DNA from: Orrella sp037026685
GTDB taxonomy: Bacteria; Pseudomonadota; Gammaproteobacteria; Burkholderiales; Burkholderiaceae_B
Direction of reading: 5' to 3'
Length of the DNA stretch: 64,000 nt
NCBI RefSeq assembly: GCF_037026685.1
Contig: NZ_JBANET010000018.1
Coordinates: 1-64,000, forward strand
Part shown: one piece after another, positions 59,220 to 64,000 of the stretch
How positions within the stretch are numbered: position 1 is the stretch's first letter
Layout of the letters: every line of letters starts with the position of its first letter
The notes under the pieces: model-generated
What the model was told of the DNA's origin: nothing
Database searches by the model: none
Seen by the model: the letters and a program-made list of their open reading frames with translations, nothing else
Made by a program: the position numbers and the translations under genes

Positions 59220-59941
59220 GCAAGGTCTCCTTTGGTGTCGTCGAACGCGGCATCGATCTCCTGCACCTGCATGCGCGCATAGATGGCCGCCGCGCCGCTG
59301 AGCTCCCATACCGGCGCGCCGGCCAGCACCTTTTCGGCCGCCTCGTCCTCCTTGCGCATCTTGGCCACGGCGGCCTGCACGATCTCCGGCGCCTGGTCGC
59401 GCGGCACGCAGATCACGCCATCGCCATCGGCCACGACCAGGTCGCCTGGCCGTACCGTGACGCCTTCGCAGACCACGGGCGCGTTGACCATGCCATGCCC
59501 GTTCTTGTCGGGGTGGATGGGCCAGATGTGGGTGGACCAGACCGGCAGGCCCAGCGCGCGCACCTGGTCCACGTCGCGTATGCAGCCTTGCACGATCACG
59601 CCGGCCAGCCCTTTCTGCAGCGCATAGCGGGTAGCCAGGTCGCCCCATTGGGCGCCGGACAGTTCGGCCTGGCAGACCACCACCAGCACATCGCCGGGCT
59701 CGGCCAGGTACAGGGCGCGGTGCATCATCAGGTTGTCGCCCGGCCAGCAGTAGGCCGTGACGGCGGGGCCGGCGATCCTGGGCTGTTCTTCACGGATCGG
59801 CCGCATGCGTGCACCCAGCAGGGCCGCCCGTCCGGCCACGCCCATGGCTTCGTGCACGTCGGCCACGGTGGCCTGGCGCGCTTGGGCGACGGTGGCCGCA
59901 TCGACGCGGCGCACCTTGAGATAAACCGTCGATTGCGTCAT
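59216..59941 (-). CDS. RraA-like / 4-hydroxy-4-methyl-2-oxoglutarate-aldolase-family protein
   Basis: A 241-residue protein with the RraA/HMG-aldolase fold: VADVHEAMGVAG, GPAVTAYCWPGDNLMMHRALYLAEPGDVLVVV, SGAQWGDLATRYALQKGLAGVIVQGCIRDVDQVRALGLPVWS (GxxxxxxA and xxCxRDxD-like active site, Arg-Asp pair binding metal/oxaloacetate-type substrates). Catalytic members split 4-carboxy-4-hydroxy-2-oxoadipate or decarboxylate oxaloacetate. ATG 59941 is chosen because GGAG sits 9 nt upstream; 59950 is also in frame. The operon partners make a catabolic aldolase likelier than RNase E inhibition. Confidence 0.85.
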   Translation of the reverse strand: MTQSTVYLKVRRVDAATVAQARQATVADVHEAMGVAGRAALLGARMRPIREEQPRIAGPAVTAYCWPGDNLMMHRALYLAEPGDVLVVVCQAELSGAQWGDLATRYALQKGLAGVIVQGCIRDVDQVRALGLPVWSTHIWPIHPDKNGHGMVNAPVVCEGVTVRPGDLVVADGDGVICVPRDQAPEIVQAAVAKMRKEDEAAEKVLAGAPVWELSGAAAIYARMQVQEIDAAFDDTKGDLA

Positions 59942-59955
59942 GGCTGGCATCTCCG

Positions 59956-60834
59956 TCAGGCCTGCGGCACGCAGTATTGGTCGGCCGGCAGGCGGAAAGT
60001 GGTGCGCTTCATCAGGCGCGGCTGCGCCAGGGTCATGGTGTCGCGCCGGTGCATGGTGCAGCCGTTGTCCCAGATCATCAGGTCGCCGTTGCGCACCTTG
60101 TGGCGGTAGGCCAGCGCGGGCCGCCCGCCCGCCTCGAACAACATGGGCAGCACGCGCGCGTTTTCCTCTTCGGAAAGTCCTTCTATGGAAACCAGCGTGG
60201 TGGGGTCGGCGTACAGGGCCTTGCGCCCGCTCTTCGGATGCGTCAACACCACGGGGTGGCGCGCATCGGGCAGGCTGAGCATGGCGTTGGCCTTGTCCTT
60301 TTCCTTGAGCTCGAGCATGTTCAGCAAGGCATAGCGCTTGGCGTAGCGATAGACGCCCGTGCGCCCGTCGACCAGGCGCCGGATGTCCTGCGGCAGGCTG
60401 TCCCAGGCACCGTACTGATTCGCCCAGTAAATGTCGCCGCCGTCGCGCGGTACTTCCGTGCCGTACAGGATGGCGCCGGTGGCCGGGCGCTGCTGGAAGG
60501 TCTGGTCCGAATGCCAGTCCACGTCGTCGCCGCCGGCAAAGCCGCCGACGAAGCGGCCGTCGGCGTACTTGAGCGTGCTGAAGTAGATGATCTCCGGGTG
60601 ATAGGGCGACTGGATGTCCTTGCGCACGGTGGCGTCGCACACGCCGAAGTGCTGGCTCAGGCGCACCAGCTCGGATTCCTCCAGCGCCTGGCGCCGGAAG
60701 ATCATCACGGGCGAGCGCTGCCAGATCTCCTTGAGGGCCTGGATGGCCTGCGGGTCTTCGAGGATGTCGGGCACGTCTGCATGCACTTGCACGACGAAGT
60801 CCGTATGCAGGGCGGTGGTCTGGATCTGCGGCAT
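59956..60834 (-). CDS. TauD/TfdA-family Fe(II)/2-oxoglutarate dioxygenase
   Basis: A 292-residue dioxygenase with the Fe triad HSD at H108/D110 (DVDWHSDQTF) and H262 in WDNGCTMHRRD, plus Arg in LMKRTTFRL. Usual family length. It follows the 2-hydroxyacid dehydrogenase by 17 bp and precedes the RraA-like gene by 14 bp, all with good ribosome-binding sites (GGAGGAGACAAG before this one). The substrate is unknown; oxidative release of a side group before aldol cleavage would fit the order (inference). Confidence 0.88.
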   Translation of the reverse strand: MPQIQTTALHTDFVVQVHADVPDILEDPQAIQALKEIWQRSPVMIFRRQALEESELVRLSQHFGVCDATVRKDIQSPYHPEIIYFSTLKYADGRFVGGFAGGDDVDWHSDQTFQQRPATGAILYGTEVPRDGGDIYWANQYGAWDSLPQDIRRLVDGRTGVYRYAKRYALLNMLELKEKDKANAMLSLPDARHPVVLTHPKSGRKALYADPTTLVSIEGLSEEENARVLPMLFEAGGRPALAYRHKVRNGDLMIWDNGCTMHRRDTMTLAQPRLMKRTTFRLPADQYCVPQA

Positions 60835-60851
60835 CTTGTCTCCTCCTGTTC

Positions 60852-62033
60852 TCATCGGGATATGGCCGGGTGTCCGCCCGCCGGCCACAGATAGCTTGGG
60901 TCGAGCGCCTCGAAGCGCGGGCAGCCTATCTGCGCCAGCACCATGTCGATCTCGTTGCGCAGGATCTGCAGCACGCGCGCCACGCCCGCCTGCGCGCCCG
61001 CCGCGACGGCAAAGACCGGGGGCCGGCCGAAGAGGCACGAGCGAGCGCCCAGGCATCGCGCGATGACCACGTCCGAGCCGCGGCGCACGCCGCTGTCCAG
61101 GATCAGTTCCACGCGTTCGCCTACCGCCTGGCGGATGGCCGGCAGCATCTCCAGCGGCGCAGGTGCCGCATCGAGCTGGCGGCCGCCGTGGTTGGACACG
61201 ACCAGGGCGTCGGCGCCCAGCTGCATGGCTTGCATGGCGTCCGCCGGATGCAGGATGCCCTTGATGGCCAGCGGGCCGTCCCAGCCCGCGCGGATGCGCC
61301 GCAGGTTGTCCCAGTCGATGCGCGGCGCCGGCGTGAGCGTGCCGTACAGGTCCGCCACCTGCGAGGCGCTGGCGCCTTGCCGGGCATAGGGCTGCCAGTT
61401 GCGCATCATCGGCATGCCTCCGGTGCGCAGGTAGCGCAGCACCCATGCCGGATGCATGAGCGCATCCATCGCCACGCCGGGCGTCATGCGAAAGGGCCGC
61501 GAGAAGCCGTTGCGGCGGTTGCGTTCGCGGTTGGCGTTCACGGGCACGTCCACCGACACGACCAGCACGCCCACGCCGGCCTGCCGGGCGCGGCTGACCA
61601 GGTCGGCATTGATGCGCTCGTCCGAGGTGCAATACATCTGGAACCAGACGTGCCCGGGCGCGGCGGCGGCAATGTCCTCCAGGGCGCCGTTGCTCGCGCT
61701 GGAAAGCAGGAAGGGCACGTCGGCCTGGCGCGCGGCCCGGGCCTGCATCAGGTCGGCATCCGCGCGCCACAAGCCGGCCAGGCCGGTGGGCGAAATGCCG
61801 ATGGGGCTGGCATAGGTCCGCCCCAGCAGCCGCACGCTCTGGTCGCGCTCGCCCACGTCGCGCAGGTACCGCGGCACCAGCCTGTACTGCATGAAGGCCG
61901 CGCGATTGCGCTGCAGGCAGTGCTCGTCGTCCACGCCGCCGTCGATGAAATCGAAGGCGATGCGGGGCAGGCGGCGCCGGGCCAGTTCGCGCATCTGGTC
62001 GAGGTTGATCACCGATTGCATGTCCATGGGCAT
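60852..62033 (-). CDS. FMN-dependent 2-hydroxyacid dehydrogenase (LldD/glycolate oxidase family)
   Basis: A 393-residue protein with the family's barrel motifs: INLDQMRELARRRLPRIAFDFIDGGVDDE at the start, SPIGISPTGLAGL, FLLSSASNGALEDIA, WFQMYCTSDE, KGILHPADAMQAM, the catalytic His282 in SNHGGRQLDA, and LDSGVRRGSDVVIARCLGARSCLFGRP. It oxidises L-2-hydroxyacids to 2-oxoacids using FMN. The start is uncertain: ATG at 62033, 62027 or 62021, with no good ribosome-binding site; a GTG at 62084 is also in frame. First gene of the operon running to 58230. Confidence 0.88.
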   Translation of the reverse strand: MPMDMQSVINLDQMRELARRRLPRIAFDFIDGGVDDEHCLQRNRAAFMQYRLVPRYLRDVGERDQSVRLLGRTYASPIGISPTGLAGLWRADADLMQARAARQADVPFLLSSASNGALEDIAAAAPGHVWFQMYCTSDERINADLVSRARQAGVGVLVVSVDVPVNANRERNRRNGFSRPFRMTPGVAMDALMHPAWVLRYLRTGGMPMMRNWQPYARQGASASQVADLYGTLTPAPRIDWDNLRRIRAGWDGPLAIKGILHPADAMQAMQLGADALVVSNHGGRQLDAAPAPLEMLPAIRQAVGERVELILDSGVRRGSDVVIARCLGARSCLFGRPPVFAVAAGAQAGVARVLQILRNEIDMVLAQIGCPRFEALDPSYLWPAGGHPAISR

Positions 62034-62149
62034 GTGGGGCGGTCTGTGGATGTCACCCCAGCACCATAGGTGCGCATCGGGCACGTGGGCGGTCCGCGCA
62101 TGCCGTTCGTTTCACATATTGAAAATCTCGGGCGGGCACGGCCTGCTCG

Positions 62150-62187
62150 GAATTCGTAATTCAAGATGAATACAAAATCGTATTCAT
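62150..62187. promoter_or_regulatory. Perfect palindromes in the divergent region at 62.1 kb
   Basis: ATGAATAC (62166-62173) and GTATTCAT (62180-62187) are perfect 8-bp arms around AAAATC. Next to them lies GAATT-CGT-AATTC (62150-62162), also perfect. Both sit between the divergent hydroxyacid dehydrogenase and CoA-transferase operons and are likely operators of a shared regulator, perhaps the IclR protein at 57283. Confidence 0.65.
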
Positions 62188-62267
62188 AAATGTTGACGTA
62201 GTAGGTTCCCGTTTGTATATTGGCTTCGGAGACAAGCCGGCTCCCCAGAGAGCCGTAAAGGAAAGCC

Positions 62268-63521
62268 ATGCAAAACAATGACCTGCCCGCCGCCAGCGGG
62301 CCGCTGGCCGGGTGCCGGGTGATCGAGCTGGGGTCCACCGTGGCCGGTCCGTTCTGCGCCCGGCTGATGGCCGATTTCGGCGCCGACGTGATCAAGGTCG
62401 AACAAAAGGAGGGCGACGCCGTCAGGTCCATGGGCCGGCAAAAGGCCGGGCGCTCCTTGTACGGCGCCTCGATCCTGCGCAACAAGCGCAACGTTTCGGT
62501 GGACCTGCGGCAGGAGAAAGGCCGCCAGGTCGTGGGCCGGCTGTGCCGCTCGGCCGATATCGTCATCGAGAATTTCCGCCCGGGCACCCTGGAAAACTGG
62601 GGCATGGGCTACGAAGCCCTTGCCGCCGGAAACCCGGGCCTGGTCCTGGTACGCATCAGCGGCTATGGACAGGACGGGCCCTACAGCCGGCGGCCCGGCT
62701 ATGGCGTGGTCTGCGAGGCCATCAGCGGCATCCGCGAGGTAACGGGCGATCCCGACCGGCCGCCGGCGCGCGTGGCCGTGTCCATGACGGACTACATCAC
62801 CGGCCTGTACGCCGCCTTCGGCGCGGTCATGGCCATCCTCGACAGGCAGCGCACCGGCCTGGGCCAGGTGATCGACGCCGCCTTGTACGAGTCGGCCTTC
62901 AGCTTCATGGAGCCGCACATTCCGGCGTACCAGCAGCTGGGCATCGTGGCGCGCCGCTGCGGTTCGCGCCTGCCCGGCCATACGCCCAATTCCTTGTACG
63001 CCACCGCCGACGGCCGCTACATACACATCACCGCGGGCTCGCAGAGCATATTCAAGCGGCTCGCCGCCGCCATGGGCCAGCCCGGCCTGCTGGACGATCC
63101 CCGCTACGCGACGCCGACCGCGCGCGCCGCCCACGAAGACCAGACCGATGCGCTGGTGCAGGCCTGGACCGGCTCCAAGACCCTGGCGGAACTGGAGCGG
63201 CTGCTCGAGGAGGCCAACGTGCCGGCCTCGCGGGTGTACGACATGGCCGACATCTTTGCCGATCCGCACTACGCGGCGCGCCGGATGATCGTGACGGCGC
63301 AGGATCCGCAGCTGGGGCCGGTGGCCATGGCCAACGTGGTGCCGCGCTTGTCGCGCAACCCCGGCGCCGTGCGCTGGGCCGGCCGGGACACCGGCCAGGA
63401 CACCCAAGCCGTGCTGCGGGACGCCCTGGGCATGACGCCGTCGGAGCTGGCCGAGCTAGCCGCTTGCGGGGCCATCCATCACGCGCCGTCGGCGCAGCAA
63501 TCCAAGGAGCAGATGCCATGA
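62268..63521 (+). CDS. CaiB/BaiF-family (class III) CoA transferase
   Basis: A 417-residue class III CoA transferase: LAGCRVIELGSTVAGPFCARLMADFGADVIKVE at the N-terminus, NKRNVSVDLRQEKGRQ, ENFRPGTLENWGMGYEAL, catalytic Asp175 in VSMTDYITGLYAA, and GLGQVIDAALYESAF. It transfers CoA between organic acids (for example succinyl-CoA to a substrate acid), activating the acid for breakdown. ATG 62268 has AAAGGAAAGCC upstream. It overlaps the biotin-carrier gene by 4 bp, so the activated acyl-CoA is probably the substrate of the carboxylase encoded next. Confidence 0.92.
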   Translation: MQNNDLPAASGPLAGCRVIELGSTVAGPFCARLMADFGADVIKVEQKEGDAVRSMGRQKAGRSLYGASILRNKRNVSVDLRQEKGRQVVGRLCRSADIVIENFRPGTLENWGMGYEALAAGNPGLVLVRISGYGQDGPYSRRPGYGVVCEAISGIREVTGDPDRPPARVAVSMTDYITGLYAAFGAVMAILDRQRTGLGQVIDAALYESAFSFMEPHIPAYQQLGIVARRCGSRLPGHTPNSLYATADGRYIHITAGSQSIFKRLAAAMGQPGLLDDPRYATPTARAAHEDQTDALVQAWTGSKTLAELERLLEEANVPASRVYDMADIFADPHYAARRMIVTAQDPQLGPVAMANVVPRLSRNPGAVRWAGRDTGQDTQAVLRDALGMTPSELAELAACGAIHHAPSAQQSKEQMP

Positions 63522-63739
63522 CGAACGTCGAGATCGAAGCGCCCACGACCGGAACGGTCTGGAAGGTCGAGCGCAAAGCCGGCGAGCCGGTGCAGGAAGG
63601 CGAGGTCGTGCTGATCCTCGAATCCATGAAGATGGAGATCCCGGTCGAGTCTCCGCGCGCGGGCATCGTGTCCAGCATGAAGGTGGCGCCGGGCGATACC
63701 GTCGAGGAAGGCCAGATCCTGTGCGTGGTGCAGCCATGA
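63518..63739 (+). CDS. Free-standing biotin carboxyl carrier protein (73 residues)
   Basis: The 73-residue protein is a bare biotinyl domain: ESMKMEIPV contains the biotin acceptor Lys38 between two Met, flanked by the paired hairpins IEAPTTGTVWKV and APRAGIVSSMKVAPGDTVEEGQ-like half-repeats. Most acyl-CoA carboxylases of this branch fuse this domain to the biotin carboxylase; a separate one occurs in some acyl-CoA carboxylase operons. It overlaps both neighbours (ATGA each side). Confidence 0.93.
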   Translation: MTNVEIEAPTTGTVWKVERKAGEPVQEGEVVLILESMKMEIPVESPRAGIVSSMKVAPGDTVEEGQILCVVQP

Positions 63740-64000
63740 CGAGCGCCGCAGCATCCAGGCAGGCGGCCGGCGGGCAGGCCGGCGCGGACGTCCGCCGCGA
63801 CCAGCTGGACGAACTGGCGTTTCGCCGCGCGCAGTCGCGGCAGATGGGCGGGCAGGCCGCCATCGAGCGCCAGCACCAGGCCAACCGACTGACGGTGCGC
63901 GAACGCATCGACGCGCTGGCCGACCCGGGCAGCTTCCGCGAAATCGGCACGCTGGCGGGCGCCGGTTCCTACGACGGGAACAACCGGCTGGTGTCGGTCG
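63736..64000 (+). CDS. Acyl-CoA carboxylase carboxyltransferase subunit, N-terminal part
   Basis: An open frame of at least 88 codons runs off the window, beginning MTSAAASRQAAGGQ and continuing RDQLDELAFRRAQSRQMGGQAAIERQHQANRLTVRERIDALADPGSFREIGTLAGAGSYD. Phrases RLTVRERIDALADPGSFREIG and the distribution of basic residues match the start of propionyl/methylcrotonyl-type carboxyltransferases, here with an N-terminal extension. The ATG overlaps the biotin-carrier stop. Biotin carboxylase is expected further right. Confidence 0.88.
   Translation, partial: MTSAAASRQAAGGQAGADVRRDQLDELAFRRAQSRQMGGQAAIERQHQANRLTVRERIDALADPGSFREIGTLAGAGSYDGNNRLVSV

Overview
The window is high-G+C DNA (about two-thirds G+C by eye) with a very dense, accessory-metabolism gene content. 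Its hallmark is nine separate periplasmic solute-binding proteins of the Bug/TctC family. Together with FadR/IclR/LysR regulators, CaiB-type CoA transferases and large autotransporters, this is typical of Bordetella and relatives (Betaproteobacteria, Alcaligenaceae). I infer the genus from gene style only; no rRNA or other species marker is present, and I found no tRNA, CRISPR array or complete insertion sequence.

Layout. 1-2001: a hipBA toxin-antitoxin pair of lower G+C, with a frameshifted relic of a second hipA beside it at the window edge. 2172-4962: an IclR regulator divergent from a TauD/TfdA-type dioxygenase and a Bug protein. 4987-8862 (minus): TRAP binding protein, SDR, 3-hydroxyisobutyrate-dehydrogenase-like enzyme and Bug protein. 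They face 9028-13492 (plus): a fused TRAP permease, an MmgE/PrpD protein and a Bug protein. 13672-20373: a 2233-residue Gly-rich autotransporter, followed by a LytTR response regulator and a LytS-type kinase in divergent orientation. 22325-26750: IclR regulator, Bug protein and a self-sufficient cytochrome P450-reductase fusion. 26782-36256: a UTRA-type GntR regulator, a polyamine-type ABC importer, a multisubunit FAD/Fe-S amine or opine dehydrogenase set with two DAO-type subunits, and a FadR-type regulator. 36489-45323: a long operon (metallo-beta-lactamase-fold hydrolase, Bug, SDR, MmgE/PrpD, complete Liv-type ABC importer with a fused permease-ATPase). 45461-48377: an OmpR/QseC-type two-component system and an MlaA lipoprotein. 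48405-50516 (minus): carboxymuconolactone-decarboxylase-like protein, dehydrogenase, cupin and NIPSNAP protein. 50816-56173: a minus-strand Bug / MmgE-PrpD / Bug / dehydrogenase operon with a divergent LysR regulator. 56291-58104: a Bug protein and an IclR regulator. 58230-62033 (minus): flavin-dependent 2-hydroxyacid dehydrogenase, dioxygenase, RraA-like aldolase and Bug. 62268-end (plus): CaiB-type CoA transferase, a free biotin-carrier protein and the start of a carboxyltransferase.

Most of the window therefore reads as a row of self-contained catabolic cassettes: a local regulator, a high-affinity binding protein for an organic acid, and two to five enzymes drawn repeatedly from the same few families (three MmgE/PrpD, three 3-HIBADH-like, two SDR, two TauD-type). 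No TctA/TctB membrane partner for the Bug proteins is present. Several intergenic regions carry well-formed operator-like repeats, which are listed as separate features and findings. Substrates are unknown throughout; I name family-level functions only.
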